This document shows, in pieces, positions 16,994-27,218 of a stretch of 64,000 bases of DNA. The notes below the pieces were generated by a model. It saw nothing but the letters and a program-made list of their open reading frames with translations, had not been told where the DNA came from and made no database searches. The first letter of the stretch is position 1. Each line of letters starts with the position of its first letter. Made by a program: the position numbers and the translations under genes. Origin of the DNA: Ancylobacter oerskovii (GTDB lineage: Bacteria; Pseudomonadota; Alphaproteobacteria; Rhizobiales; Xanthobacteraceae); contig NZ_JAHBGB010000037.1 in the NCBI RefSeq assembly GCF_018390555.1, positions 62,001-126,000 of the forward strand, written 5' to 3'.

Positions 16994-19330
16994 CTAGCGG
17001 CGCTTGCCGCCCTTGGGCGGGCCGCGCCGCGCCCGGCCGGCCTCGCGCCGGATGCCGCGCGGTCCCTTGCGCGGCGGCGCGCCCTTGCCGGCCTTTACAT
17101 AGTCGCCCTCGCTCAGAAGCTCAAACCGCAGGGCGCCGGCGACCGGTGCCGCCTCGACCAGCTTCACCTCCACCCGGTCGCCGAGGCGGTGCATCTCGCC
17201 GGTGCGCTCGCCGATCAAGGCGTGGCGGCTCTCGTCGTACCAGTAATAATCCTGGCCGAGCGTTGCCGCCGGGATGAAACCGTCGGCGCCGGTATCGTCG
17301 AGCGCGACGAAAAGCCCCGCCTTGGTGACGCCGGCGATGCGCCCCTTGAAGGTGGCGCCGATCTGCTCGGCCATGTGATGGGCGATCAGCCGGTCGATGG
17401 TCTCGCGCTCGGCGGTCATGGCGCGGCGCTCGCTGGCCGAGATGCGGGCGGCGATCTCGGCCAGCTGTTCCGGCGTCACGCTTTCCGGCAGCCCGTCCGC
17501 CCCGAGGCCGAGGGCGCGGATCAGCGCCCGGTGGACGATGAGGTCGGCATAGCGGCGGATCGGCGAGGTGAAATGCGCGTAACGGCGCAGGTGCAGGCCG
17601 AAATGGCCGTAATTCTCGTTGGCATATTCCGCCTGCGCCTGGCTGCGCAGGATCACCTGGTTGACCAGCGGCGCCAGCTCGGTGCCATCCACGCGGGCGA
17701 GGATGTCGTTGAAATGCGCCGGGCGTACCGTCTCGGTCTTGGGCAACGCGATGTCGAGTGTCTTCAGGAACTCGCGCAGCGCCGACACCTTCTCCAGCGA
17801 GGGCTGGTCGTGCACCCGGTAGACGAGGGGGATGCGCTTCTCCTCCAGCGTCTCGGCGGCGGCGACGTTGGCGAGGATCATGAATTCCTCGATCAGCCGG
17901 TGCGCGTCGAGCCGTTCCGGCACCACCACCTTGTCGACGGTGCCGTCGGGCTTCAGCAGGATCTTGCGCTCGGGCAGGTCGAGCTCGAGCGGATTGCGGG
18001 CGTCGCGCGCCTTCTTCACCAGCGCATAGGCGGCATAGAGCGGCTTGAGGATGGGCTCGACGATCGGATCGGTGAGGTTGTCGGTGCGGCCCTCGATCGC
18101 CGCCTGCGCCTGCGCATAGGCGAGCTTGGCTGCCGAGCGCATCATCACCCGATGGAAGCTGTGGGTCTTCTTGCGGCCATTGGCGGCGATGACCAGCCGC
18201 ACCGCTATGGCCGGCCGGTCTTCCAGCGGCCGCAGCGAGCACAAATCGTTGGAGATGCGCTCGGGCAGCATCGGCACCACGCGGTCGGGGAAATACACCG
18301 AATTGCCGCGCGCCAGCGCTTCCTTGTCGAGCCCGCTGCCGGGATGGACGTAATGCGCGACGTCGGCGATGGCGACGGTGACGATGTAGCCGCCTTCATT
18401 GGCCGGGTCCTCGTCCGGCGCGGCGTGGACGGCGTCGTCATGGTCCTTGGCGTCGGGCGGGTCGATGGTGACGAGCGGCAGCTCGCGCCAATCCTCGCGG
18501 CCGCGCAGGGTCGCCGGGCGCGCCTTTTCCGCCTCGGCCAGCGCCTCGCGGCGGAACACGTTGGGAATGCCATGCGCGTGGATGGCGATGAGGCTGATCG
18601 CCTTCTCGGTCGAGATCGAGCCGAGCCGCTCCCTCACCTTGGCGGTCGGCAGGCCATAGGCGTGGTGGCGGGTGATGTCCACCGCGACGAGATCGCCGTC
18701 CTCCGCCTCGCCCTCGGCGCCGGGCGGTACCGCGAGCTCGCGGCCCATGTTGCGCTTGTCGACCGGGATGATGCGCCCGCCGGCGTCCGGCCGGCTCTTG
18801 TCGGCGCGGTAGATGCCGAGCACCTGCGCGCGGGCCTTCTCGATGAGCTTCAGCACCCGGCCGGTGTGGCGGATGCGCCCGTCCGCCTCGGGGATCTCCT
18901 CGGTCTTGAGCAGCACCCGGTCGCCGATGGCGGGAGCCGGGCCGGCGAGGCGGCCGCGCCGGGCGAGCTTCACGAGGATGCGCGGGGCCTCGCCATGCTC
19001 CTCCGCATCCCAGTCGATCGGTTCGGCGATGAGCTCGCCGTCCTCGTCGCGCTCCACCACCTCGGCCATCACCACCGCGGGCAGGGCGCCGGCCAGATGC
19101 AGCTTGTTGCGCTTGCGGCCGACGAGCCCCTCATCGGCGAGCTCGCGCAGCATCGCCTTCAGCGCGATGCGATCGCTGCCGTCCAGCCCGAAGGCACGGG
19201 AAATCTCCCGCTTGCCGACCTCGCCGCCATGGGAGGCGATGAAGGCGGTGAGGTCCTCCTTGCTCGGCAGGCCCCGCGGCAGGCGGGGGGCGGCAGGCTT
19301 GCGGACTTTCGGCTTGATGGGCTTGCGCAC
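16994..19330 (-). CDS. rnr: Ribonuclease R
   Basis: This 778-residue 3'-5' exoribonuclease has an N-terminal winged helix (about 25-95), cold-shock-like RNA-binding domains (about 100-270) and the RNB catalytic domain. The metal-binding run is TIDPPDAKDHDDAVHA, with PRIYRYADLIVHRAL-type sequence (SPIRRYADLIVHRAL) further on. A C-terminal S1 domain (about 655-735) and a very basic tail (KGPRGIRREAGRARRGPPKG) complete it. It degrades structured RNA, rRNA fragments and mRNA. Length and order are normal for alphaproteobacteria. Confidence 0.95.
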   Translation of the reverse strand: MRKPIKPKVRKPAAPRLPRGLPSKEDLTAFIASHGGEVGKREISRAFGLDGSDRIALKAMLRELADEGLVGRKRNKLHLAGALPAVVMAEVVERDEDGELIAEPIDWDAEEHGEAPRILVKLARRGRLAGPAPAIGDRVLLKTEEIPEADGRIRHTGRVLKLIEKARAQVLGIYRADKSRPDAGGRIIPVDKRNMGRELAVPPGAEGEAEDGDLVAVDITRHHAYGLPTAKVRERLGSISTEKAISLIAIHAHGIPNVFRREALAEAEKARPATLRGREDWRELPLVTIDPPDAKDHDDAVHAAPDEDPANEGGYIVTVAIADVAHYVHPGSGLDKEALARGNSVYFPDRVVPMLPERISNDLCSLRPLEDRPAIAVRLVIAANGRKKTHSFHRVMMRSAAKLAYAQAQAAIEGRTDNLTDPIVEPILKPLYAAYALVKKARDARNPLELDLPERKILLKPDGTVDKVVVPERLDAHRLIEEFMILANVAAAETLEEKRIPLVYRVHDQPSLEKVSALREFLKTLDIALPKTETVRPAHFNDILARVDGTELAPLVNQVILRSQAQAEYANENYGHFGLHLRRYAHFTSPIRRYADLIVHRALIRALGLGADGLPESVTPEQLAEIAARISASERRAMTAERETIDRLIAHHMAEQIGATFKGRIAGVTKAGLFVALDDTGADGFIPAATLGQDYYWYDESRHALIGERTGEMHRLGDRVEVKLVEAAPVAGALRFELLSEGDYVKAGKGAPPRKGPRGIRREAGRARRGPPKGGKRR

Positions 19331-19532
19331 GATTCTCGCATTCCTCGAACAGGTGCGCCGACGCTAAACGTTACGCACCGCCGCGTCGACCTTTGCGCAG
19401 GATGCGCTATTTATCGCTCGACCGCTTTTTCCGCTTCGTGATCGCGCCGAAGGCGGCCGAACCCTTGCCAAGCGACGGCGGGGGAGCCAATTTGCGCCGC
19501 CATCACCGGGGGGCCGGGAAGGAACTTTTGAA

Positions 19533-21008
19533 ATGGATGCCCGCTCGACCGCTTCGGAGCCGGGTCAGCTCTCCCATGCCGAAATAAGGAGTATCCTGAT
19601 CGGCGTGATGCTGGCCATGTTCCTCAGCGCGTTGGAACAGACCATCGTCGCCTCGGCCCTGCCGACCATCGGCCTTGCCTTTGGCGACATGGAAAACGTG
19701 CCCTGGATCGTCACCTCCTATCTGCTGACCGGCACCGCGGTGACCCCGCTGGTGGGCAAGCTGGCCGACATTCACGGGCCGCGGCCGATCCTGCTCGGCA
19801 GCATCGGCCTCTTCGTCGGCGGCTCGATCCTGTGCGCGCTGGCGCCGAGCATGCTCTGGCTGGTGCTCGGCCGCGCGGCCCAGGGCTTCGGTGGCGGCGG
19901 GCTGATCGCGCTCGCCCAGACCATCATCGGCCTGATCGTGGCGCCCAAGGAGCGCGGCCGCTACCAGGCCTTCTTCGCCGTCGTGTTCATCACCTCCAGC
20001 GTCGCCGGCCCGGTGCTTGGCGGCTTCTTCGCCGAGCACCTGCACTGGTCGCTGATCTTCTGGATCAACGTGCCGCTCGGCCTTGCCGCCGCCTATATGA
20101 GCGACAGCGTGCTGCACCGGCTGCCGGCGCACCACCATCCGCACCGCCTCGACCTCATCGGCGCCCTGCTGCTCTGCGCGGCCGCGATGGCGCTGATGCT
20201 GGCGCTGAGCTGGGGCGGCCAGGTCTATGCCTGGAACTCCCGGCAGGTGCTGGGGCTGCTGGCCGGCTCGGTACTGCTGTGGTGCCTGCTCGGCCTCAGG
20301 CTCGCCACGGCGCGCGAGCCGCTGATTCCGCTCTCCATCCTGTTCAATCGCGTGGTCGGGCCGGGCGTGCTGGCGGCGGCGATGGCGATCGGCACCATGA
20401 TCGGGCTGTCGGTCGAGCTGCCCTTCTATTTCGAGGGCGTGCTGGGCTTCACCGCCAGCCAGTCGGGCTCGGCGCTCATTCCGCTGCTGGCCGGCGTGGT
20501 GGTGGGGGCGACCGGCACCGGGCGGATGATGGGCCGCGTCCAGCACTACAAGCGGGTGCCGGTGGCGGGCGTGGCGAGCTCGGTTGCCGCGCTGGCGATC
20601 CTCGCCCTGTTTCCGCGCGACGTGAGCTTCGCCGGCCTCGCCATGCTGATGGCCGTCACCGGGATCGGGCTCGGCACGGTGCTGCCGGTGGTGACGGTCA
20701 GCGTGCAGAACGCCGTGCCGCTGCCGCAGATCGGCACCGCCACCGGGGTGCAGAACTTCTTCCGTTCGCTCGGCGGCGTGGTGCTCGCCGCGGTGTTCGG
20801 GGCGATCGTGCTCGGCGCCTCCGGGCTGACGGGGCATCAGCTGCTGGAGGGATTCCGGCAGGGGACGGTCGATGCCGGCGCGCTGACGGACGCCTTCCGC
20901 TTCGTCTTCGCGGCGGCGGCGCTGGCGCTGGCCACCGGCCTGGTCGGCCTGATCTTCATGGAAGAGCGGCCGCTGCGCAGCCATAGCGGCCCGGCGCCGA
21001 TCGAGTGA
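19533..21008 (+). CDS. MFS transporter of the DHA2 (14-helix) drug exporter family
   Basis: This 491-residue protein has about 14 hydrophobic segments. It begins ILIGVMLAMFLSALEQTIVASALPTI, the typical DHA2 helix 1 with its acidic residue. PWIVTSYLLTGTAVTPLVGKLAD and the motif C region SVAGPVLGGFFAEHLHW mark a drug:proton antiporter. A GGAAGGAAC ribosome-binding site precedes the ATG. It is inserted on the opposite strand between topA and rnr, which otherwise lie next to each other in many relatives. The exported compound is unknown. Confidence 0.9.
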   Translation: MDARSTASEPGQLSHAEIRSILIGVMLAMFLSALEQTIVASALPTIGLAFGDMENVPWIVTSYLLTGTAVTPLVGKLADIHGPRPILLGSIGLFVGGSILCALAPSMLWLVLGRAAQGFGGGGLIALAQTIIGLIVAPKERGRYQAFFAVVFITSSVAGPVLGGFFAEHLHWSLIFWINVPLGLAAAYMSDSVLHRLPAHHHPHRLDLIGALLLCAAAMALMLALSWGGQVYAWNSRQVLGLLAGSVLLWCLLGLRLATAREPLIPLSILFNRVVGPGVLAAAMAIGTMIGLSVELPFYFEGVLGFTASQSGSALIPLLAGVVVGATGTGRMMGRVQHYKRVPVAGVASSVAALAILALFPRDVSFAGLAMLMAVTGIGLGTVLPVVTVSVQNAVPLPQIGTATGVQNFFRSLGGVVLAAVFGAIVLGASGLTGHQLLEGFRQGTVDAGALTDAFRFVFAAAALALATGLVGLIFMEERPLRSHSGPAPIE

Positions 21009-21029
21009 CCGGCGCCGCAGGCAGTGGCG

Positions 21030-23699
21030 TCAATCGGCCTTGGCGGCGGCCTTGCGCTTGGCTGGGGCCTTCGAGGCGGCCTTCGCCTTGGCCGGCGCCT
21101 TGCGCGCGGTGGCCTTCTTGGGGGCGGTCTCCGTGCCGGCTGCCGATTTGGCCGCGGTGCGCCGCGCCGGCTTGGCCGGGGTCGCCTCCGCCTTGGCGGC
21201 GATGAGCTCGACGGCCTGCTCCATCGTCACGGCGGCGGGATCGAGGCTCTTCGGCAGGGTGGCATTGACCTTGCCGTGGTTCACGTAAGGCCCGAAGCGG
21301 CCCGGGCGCACCGTCACCGGCCCGCCGAGGGTGGGATGCTCGCCGAGCTCGCGCCCGCCCGCCGCCGCGCCACCGCGCCGAGGGCCCTTGTTCTGCTTGT
21401 CGGCGATCAGCGCCACCGCCCGGTTGAGGCCGATGGCGAGCACGTCGTCGCCGGCATCGAGATTGGCGTAGGTCTTGCCGTGCTGCACATAGGGACCGAA
21501 GCGGCCGATGCCGGCGAGGATCGGCTGGCCGTCATCGGGATGCACGCCGATCTCCCGCGGCAGCGACAGCAGGCCGAGCGCGGTCTCGAGGTCGACATCG
21601 GCCGGGGCGAGGCCCTTGGGCAGGCTGGAGCGCTTGGGCTTCTCGCCGTCCTTGCCCTCGCCGAGCTGCAGATAGACGCCGAAGCGGCCGTCGCGGATCG
21701 TCACCTCCAGCCCGGTCACCGGGTCGGTGCCCAGCGTGCGGGTGCCGTTGGCCTCGGCCTCGCCATTCTCGCCATTCTGGGCGGCGAGGGGGCGGGTATA
21801 CTTGCATTCGGGATAGTTCGAGCAGCCGATGAAGGCGCCGAACTTGCCCATCTTCAGCGACAGCCGCCCGGTGCCGCAGGTGGGGCAGACGCGCGGGTCG
21901 CTGCCGTCCTCCTTGGGCGGGAAGACGTGGGCGGTCAGCATCTCGTCGAGGGCGGAGAGCACCTCGGAAACCCGCAGATCCTTGATCTCGCCCACCGCGG
22001 CGGCGAAATCGCGCCAGAAATCGCGCAGCACCTGCTTCCAGTCGAGGTCGCCGGCGGAGATCTGGTCCAGCTTCTCCTCGAGGTCGGCGGTGAAGTCGTA
22101 CTCGACATAGCGGTCGAAGAAGCTCTCCAGGAACGCCGTGACCAGACGGCCCTTGTCCTCCGGCACCAGCCGGCGCTTGTCGAGCTTCACATATTCGCGG
22201 TCGCGCAGCACGGCGAGCACCGAGGCATAGGTGGACGGCCGGCCGATGCCGAGCTCTTCCATGCGCTTGACCAGCGAGGCTTCCGAATAGCGCGGCGGCG
22301 GCTCGGTGAAGTGCTGGTCGGTGGCGATGCCCTTGTTGGCGAGCTTCTCATGCGCCGACATGGCGGGGAGGCGACGGTTCTCGTCGTCCTCCTCCTCGTC
22401 GTCGCGGCCCTCGCGATAGAGGGTGAGGAAGCCGTCGAACTTCACCACCTGGCCGGTGGCGCGCATCTCGATGTTGCGGCCGGCGGCGGTCGCGTCGATG
22501 TCGACGGTGGTGCGCTCCAGCTCGGCCGATTCCATCTGGCTGGCGATGGTGCGCAGCCAGATCAGCTCATAGAGCTTCGCCTGATCGCCCTCGAGATAGC
22601 GGATGACGTCCTTGGGCCGACGGGAGAGGTCGGTGGGACGCACGGCCTCGTGCGCCTCCTGGGCGTTCTTGGCCTTGGCGGTGTATTTGCGCGGCGCGGA
22701 CGGCACGTAGCGGTCGCCATAGTCCTGGCCGATCACCGAGCGGGCGGCGGAGACCGCTTCGGGCGCCATGTCGACGCCGTCGGTACGCATATAGGTGATG
22801 AGACCGACGGTCTCGCCGCCGATGTCGACGCCTTCATACAACCGTTGCGCGATGCGCATGGTGATGGCCGGGGCCAGGCCCAGCTTGCGGCTCGCCTCCT
22901 GCTGCAGCGTCGAGGTGGTGAAGGGCGGGTAGGGGTGGCGGCGGGCGGGCTTCGCCTCGACCGAGCGCACCACGAAATCGGCTTTCTCCAGCGCTGAGCG
23001 GAAGGCGGCGGCCTCCTCGGCGGTGCCGACGTCGAGCCGGCCGATCTTCTTGCCGTCGGCGCCGACGAGGCGCGCGTCGAACACCTCGTTGCGCGGCGTC
23101 GCCAGCTTGGCGGCGATCGACCAGTACTCGCGCTTGACGAAGGTCTCGATCTCGCGCTCGCGGTCGCAGACGAGGCGCAGCGCCACCGACTGGACGCGGC
23201 CGGCCGAGCGGGCGCCGGGCAGCTTGCGCCACAGCACCGGCGACAGGGTGAAGCCGACCAGATAGTCCAGGGCACGGCGGGCGAGATAGGCGTCGACCAG
23301 GGCGGCGTCGATCATGCGCGGGTTGCGCATGGCGTCGAGCACCGCCTGCTTGGTGATGGCGTTGAAGACCACGCGCGAGATCGGCTGGTCCTTGAGCGCC
23401 CGCTTTTCCTTGAGGATTTCAAGGACGTGCCAGGAAATCGCCTCGCCTTCGCGATCCGGGTCGGTGGCGAGGATCAGGCCGTCGGACCCCTTCACCGCCC
23501 GGGCGATGTCGGACAGGCGCTTCTGCGCCTTGGGGTCGACGTCCCACAGCATGCGGAAATCGTGTTCCGGGTCGACCGAGCCATCCTTGGCGGGCAGATC
23601 GCGGACATGGCCGTAGGAGGCGATCACCTCATATCCCGGTCCGAGATATTTGTTGATCGTCTTCGCCTTGGCAGGGGATTCGACGATGACGACCTGCAT
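21030..23699 (-). CDS. topA: DNA topoisomerase I
   Basis: This 889-residue type IA topoisomerase relaxes negative supercoils. The TOPRIM domain starts MQVVIVESPAKAKTINKYLG (Glu7) and holds ATDPDREGEAISWH (Asp80, Asp82, Glu84). The active tyrosine is Tyr303 in LITYMRTDGVD. A C4 zinc ribbon (CPTCGTGRLSLKMGKFGAFI, then CSNYPECKYT) precedes several Topo_C repeats (RFGPYVQHGK, RFGPYVNHGK) and a Lys/Ala-rich tail that should bind DNA. ATG 23699 is the true start; an upstream in-frame ATG adds 38 unrelated residues. It is downstream of dprA, as is usual in this group. Confidence 0.97.
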   Translation of the reverse strand: MQVVIVESPAKAKTINKYLGPGYEVIASYGHVRDLPAKDGSVDPEHDFRMLWDVDPKAQKRLSDIARAVKGSDGLILATDPDREGEAISWHVLEILKEKRALKDQPISRVVFNAITKQAVLDAMRNPRMIDAALVDAYLARRALDYLVGFTLSPVLWRKLPGARSAGRVQSVALRLVCDREREIETFVKREYWSIAAKLATPRNEVFDARLVGADGKKIGRLDVGTAEEAAAFRSALEKADFVVRSVEAKPARRHPYPPFTTSTLQQEASRKLGLAPAITMRIAQRLYEGVDIGGETVGLITYMRTDGVDMAPEAVSAARSVIGQDYGDRYVPSAPRKYTAKAKNAQEAHEAVRPTDLSRRPKDVIRYLEGDQAKLYELIWLRTIASQMESAELERTTVDIDATAAGRNIEMRATGQVVKFDGFLTLYREGRDDEEEDDENRRLPAMSAHEKLANKGIATDQHFTEPPPRYSEASLVKRMEELGIGRPSTYASVLAVLRDREYVKLDKRRLVPEDKGRLVTAFLESFFDRYVEYDFTADLEEKLDQISAGDLDWKQVLRDFWRDFAAAVGEIKDLRVSEVLSALDEMLTAHVFPPKEDGSDPRVCPTCGTGRLSLKMGKFGAFIGCSNYPECKYTRPLAAQNGENGEAEANGTRTLGTDPVTGLEVTIRDGRFGVYLQLGEGKDGEKPKRSSLPKGLAPADVDLETALGLLSLPREIGVHPDDGQPILAGIGRFGPYVQHGKTYANLDAGDDVLAIGLNRAVALIADKQNKGPRRGGAAAGGRELGEHPTLGGPVTVRPGRFGPYVNHGKVNATLPKSLDPAAVTMEQAVELIAAKAEATPAKPARRTAAKSAAGTETAPKKATARKAPAKAKAASKAPAKRKAAAKAD

Positions 23700-23934
23700 G
23701 CGTCCGTAACGTCCTTCGGTTCGGTTCCAGCCCAGAAAACGGCCGGGAAAATGGGGGAGGCACACCACGCTGTCAAATGGGTGATGCACAAAACCGCCGA
23801 GTCCGGTGCGCATGACCTTCCGGCGATGTGACGTATGTGCATCCTTAGATTGTATTATATCGATAAATCAATCGGGGATGGAAATACCTCCGCTATCGAT
23901 GTTAGGCTGTCGTCTCACAGCGCATGAGAAGACC

Positions 23935-24129
23935 GTGACCGACAAAGATCGCAACGAAACCGACGGGTCGACCGAGGCGGCCGTCTATATCGAAGCACTT
24001 GCCGCCGAACTGGCCAGGATCGCCGCGGCAAACCGGCTGTACACGCTGCAGCATATCCTCGACATGGCCCGCGAGGAGGCGGCTTCCATCGCCCGGCCGG
24101 ATAGGGGCGGCGATCCTTCGTTCAGATGA
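23935..24129 (+). CDS. Small conserved-looking hypothetical protein
   Basis: This 64-residue protein starts at GTG 23935, with GAGAAG 6 bases upstream as ribosome-binding site. The core [32 protein letters not shown] is one amphipathic helical hairpin. Such short helical proteins are common in Rhizobiales, and no function is known to me. It is divergent from topA. Its 3' end overlaps the dprA 3' end by 8 bases, so the two genes are convergent. An AT-rich stretch at about 23838-23900 upstream probably holds the promoter. An earlier ATG at 23880 in the same frame is possible but less likely. Confidence 0.65.
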   Translation: MTDKDRNETDGSTEAAVYIEALAAELARIAAANRLYTLQHILDMAREEAASIARPDRGGDPSFR

Positions 24130-25246
24130 GCGAGACCGCATTGCCGGCATGGCGTTCCAGCCGTCCGGCGAGTTCGAGTTCGAGCAGCACCACCTGCACC
24201 TCGCCCGCCGGGCGGCCCGACAGCACCACCAGATCATCTATGCCGACGGGCGAGGGGCCGAGCAGCGTAAGGATCCGGCCGCGTGCATCGTCCGCCGGCT
24301 CGGCATAATCCGATCCCTCGCTCCCTTCCTGCGGGCCGGCAGGCGGTTCCAGCCGTCCGATCAGCGGGCGCAGCACGTCGATGATGTCAGCCACGTCCGT
24401 GACCAGCGCCGCGCCCTGCTTGATGAGCGCATTGGTACCGCCCGCCCGCGGATCGAGCGGCGAGCCCGGCACGGCGAACACCTCGCGCCCCTGCTCGCCG
24501 GCGAGGCGGGCGGTGATGAGCGAGCCGGAGCGCTCCGCCGCCTCCACCACCACCACGCCGAGCGAGAGACCCGAGACCAGCCGGTTGCGGCGCGGGAAAT
24601 CGCGGGCACGCGCCTCCCAGCCCATCGGCATTTCCGACAGCACCGCGCCCTGCTCGGCGATGCGCGCCTGCAGCGCCTCGTTCTCCCGCGGATAGGGGCG
24701 GTCATGCGCGCCGGCGATGACGGCGATGGTGCCGGTGGACAGGCTCGCCTCATGCGCGGTGGTGTCGATGCCGCGGGCGAGGCCGGAGGCGACCACCCAG
24801 CCGGCGTCGCCGAGGCCGCGGACGAGCCGCGCCGTCATGGTACGTCCGGCGCCGGAGGCGTTGCGCGAGCCCACCACGGCCACCGTCGGCTCGGTCAGCA
24901 GTTCCGCCCGGCCGCGGAGCGCGATGAGGGGCGGGGGATCGTCGATGGCACGCAGCGGCGGTGGGTAATCCGGCTCGCCAATGGCGATGAAGCGCCCGTT
25001 CAGGCGGGCGAGGGCGGCGATCTCGTCCTCCGCTTCGGCCGGCGAGGGGATGCGCGGGGGGATCAGGCTGCCGCCGCGCCGGGCGAGGCCCGGCAGGGCC
25101 TCAAGGGCCGCGCGGGCGCCGCCGAAGCGGTTCACGAGGTTGCGGAAGGCGCGGGGGCCGACATTCTCGGTGCGAATGAGGCGAAGCCAGTCGCGACGCT
25201 GCTCGTCGTCGAGGCGCATGCCGGAGCCCGCCTTCTGCCCGGCCAT
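24122..25246 (-). CDS. dprA: DNA-processing protein DprA
   Basis: This 374-residue protein protects incoming single-stranded DNA and loads RecA during natural transformation. An N-terminal SAM-like region ([20 protein letters not shown]) is followed by the Rossmann fold: [39 protein letters not shown] and [20 protein letters not shown]-terminal winged helix ([21 protein letters not shown] to the end) matches the DprA/DML1 domain. It is 3 bases downstream of plsY. No other competence gene is in the window, so DprA may serve recombination more generally. Confidence 0.95.
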   Translation of the reverse strand: MAGQKAGSGMRLDDEQRRDWLRLIRTENVGPRAFRNLVNRFGGARAALEALPGLARRGGSLIPPRIPSPAEAEDEIAALARLNGRFIAIGEPDYPPPLRAIDDPPPLIALRGRAELLTEPTVAVVGSRNASGAGRTMTARLVRGLGDAGWVVASGLARGIDTTAHEASLSTGTIAVIAGAHDRPYPRENEALQARIAEQGAVLSEMPMGWEARARDFPRRNRLVSGLSLGVVVVEAAERSGSLITARLAGEQGREVFAVPGSPLDPRAGGTNALIKQGAALVTDVADIIDVLRPLIGRLEPPAGPQEGSEGSDYAEPADDARGRILTLLGPSPVGIDDLVVLSGRPAGEVQVVLLELELAGRLERHAGNAVSLI

Positions 25247-25249
25247 GGA

Positions 25250-25855
25250 TCAGCCTTTCGCGCCGATGCGGCTTTCCGTACCGGCCAGCAACCGGCGGAT
25301 GTTCTCGCGGTGCATGAACCACAGCATCACCGTCAGCAGCGCCAGCAGCAGGGCGAGGGCGGAACTGGCCAGCACCAGCGCGGCGAGGACGGTGGCGGCG
25401 GTGGCGCAGAGCGCGGCGAGCGAGGAGTAGCGGAACAGCCGGGCGACGCCGAGCCAGACGATCGCGAACACCACCGCCAGCGGCCAGTAGAGGCCCAGCG
25501 TCACGCCGAGAAAGGTGGCGACGCCCTTGCCGCCCCGGAAGCCCAGCCACACCGGGAACAGATGGCCGAGAAAGGCTCCGAGCGCCGCCACGAGCGAAGC
25601 CTCGAAGCCGAACAGCCGCGCGGCGAGCAGCACCGCCACCGTGCCTTTCAGCGCGTCGCCCAGCAGGGTGGCGGCGGCCAGGCCCTTGCGCCCGGTGCGC
25701 AGCACATTGGTGGCGCCGATATTGCCGGAGCCGATGGAGCGGATGTCCTGGGTGCCGGCGAGACGGGTGAGGACGAGGCCGAACGGGATCGAACCCAGCA
25801 GATAGCCGAGCGCCAGGGCGAGCAGGCCGGCAAGGGGAGGCAGCGACCACGTCAT
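25250..25855 (-). CDS. plsY: Acyl-phosphate:glycerol-3-phosphate acyltransferase
   Basis: This 201-residue inner-membrane enzyme transfers the acyl group from acyl phosphate to glycerol 3-phosphate, the first step of phospholipid synthesis. Conserved loops are present in order: [33 protein letters not shown] and [20 protein letters not shown]. Five or more hydrophobic helices are seen. The pyrC'-plsY-dprA-topA order is typical of Rhizobiales. Confidence 0.96.
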   Translation of the reverse strand: MTWSLPPLAGLLALALGYLLGSIPFGLVLTRLAGTQDIRSIGSGNIGATNVLRTGRKGLAAATLLGDALKGTVAVLLAARLFGFEASLVAALGAFLGHLFPVWLGFRGGKGVATFLGVTLGLYWPLAVVFAIVWLGVARLFRYSSLAALCATAATVLAALVLASSALALLLALLTVMLWFMHRENIRRLLAGTESRIGAKG

Positions 25856-25919
25856 GGGTTGACCTTAAAGGCGGGCGAGCGTCATGGCGATGAGGGGCGC
25901 GGCGTCCACCATCGGCAAT

Positions 25920-27218
25920 TCACACGTATTCGTAGACGGTGCGGCCGCCGACCAGCGTGCGCACCACCCGTCCCTCGAAGCGCGATTCGTCGAAGGGGGT
26001 GTTGAGGCAGCGCGACTTCAGTGCCGCCGCCTCCAGGATCCACGCCTCGTCGGGAGCGATGACGGCGATATCGGCAGGGCGGCCCGGGCGCAGCGTGCCG
26101 GCCTCGAGGCCGAGCAGTTCCGCCGGGCGCGTGGACAGGGAGCGGATGAGCGCCGCCAGCCCCACAGTGCCGTCATTCACCAGCCTGAGGCCGGCGGCGA
26201 GCATGGTCTCCAGCCCGATGGCGCCGAAGGCGGCCTCGGAGAAGGGCAGGCGCTTGACCTCGACGTCCTGCGGGTTGTGGTCGGAGACCACGACGTCGAT
26301 CAGCCCCTCGTCCAGCGCGGCCGCCAGCGCGAGGCGATCCTCTTCCGAGCGCAGCGGTGGCGCCAGCTTGAAGAAGGTCCGGTAGCCGACGACGTCGCGC
26401 TCGTTGAGCGTCAGATGGTTGATCGAGGCCGAGGCGGTGACGTTCAGGCCGGCGTCCTTGGCCCGGCGCAGCACGTCCAGCGATTCGACGCAGGTGAGTG
26501 AGGCGGCGTGGTAGCGCCCGCCGGTCATGTCGGCGAGGCGCACGTCGCGCTCCAGCACGATCGCCTCCGCCGCCTTGGGGGTGCCGGCGAGGCCGAGGCG
26601 AGCGGCGAGCTCGCCCTCGTTCATCACCCCTTCGCCGGTCAGGTCGGCGTCCTCGGTGTGGTGGACGATCAGCGCGTCGAACATGCGGGCATAGGTGAGG
26701 GCGCGGCGCAGCACCTGGGCCGAGCGCACCGAGCGGGCGCCATCGGTGAAGGCGACGGCGCCGGCGGCCTGCAACAGGCCGATCTCGGTCATCTCGCGGC
26801 CTTCGAGGCCCTTGGTGAGCGCCGCCATCGGGTGCACGCGCACGATGGCGGTGTCGCGGGCGCGGCGCTGCAGGAAGTCGACGATGGCCGGCTCGTCGAT
26901 GGCGGGGTCGGTATCGGGCTGACAGATGATGGTGGTGACACCGCCCGCCGCCGCCGCCTGGCTCGCCGAGGCCAGAGTCTCGCGGTGTTCGGCGCCCGGC
27001 TCGCCGATGAAGGCGCGCATGTCGACCAGGCCGGGAACGACGAGCCTGCCGCGGCAATCCACCACCTCGGTGCCGTCGGGCAGGCCGGTCGCGGCGAGGC
27101 CCGGCGCGAGGTCCTTGACGAGGCCGTCGGCGACGAGGAGGTCGCCGACGATGTCGAGATCGCGCGAGGGGTCGAGGATGCGGGCTCCCGCCAGGAGGAC
27201 CGGACGGATATCAGGCAT
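25920..27218 (-). CDS. pyrC: Dihydroorotase-like protein lacking the metal-binding HxH (PyrC'-like pseudo-dihydroorotase)
   Basis: This 432-residue protein is a class I dihydroorotase homologue. Active enzymes have PGLVDxHxHxREPG near residue 65. Here the sequence is [20 protein letters not shown], so both zinc histidines (positions 68 and 70) are Arg and Phe and the substrate arginine is Gly72. Later elements remain partly ([43 protein letters not shown]). Such proteins act as non-catalytic partners of aspartate carbamoyltransferase in Pseudomonas. The start at 27218 overlaps pyrB by 8 bases, supporting a stoichiometric complex. An active dihydroorotase should then be encoded elsewhere in the genome. 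An annotation pipeline would call it dihydroorotase. Confidence 0.9.
   Translation of the reverse strand: MPDIRPVLLAGARILDPSRDLDIVGDLLVADGLVKDLAPGLAATGLPDGTEVVDCRGRLVVPGLVDMRAFIGEPGAEHRETLASASQAAAAGGVTTIICQPDTDPAIDEPAIVDFLQRRARDTAIVRVHPMAALTKGLEGREMTEIGLLQAAGAVAFTDGARSVRSAQVLRRALTYARMFDALIVHHTEDADLTGEGVMNEGELAARLGLAGTPKAAEAIVLERDVRLADMTGGRYHAASLTCVESLDVLRRAKDAGLNVTASASINHLTLNERDVVGYRTFFKLAPPLRSEEDRLALAAALDEGLIDVVVSDHNPQDVEVKRLPFSEAAFGAIGLETMLAAGLRLVNDGTVGLAALIRSLSTRPAELLGLEAGTLRPGRPADIAVIAPDEAWILEAAALKSRCLNTPFDESRFEGRVVRTLVGGRTVYEYV

Noticed and set aside
16592-19441. A 949-codon open frame on the plus strand opposite rnr
   Set aside because: No recognisable domain; RNase R on the minus strand explains the region.
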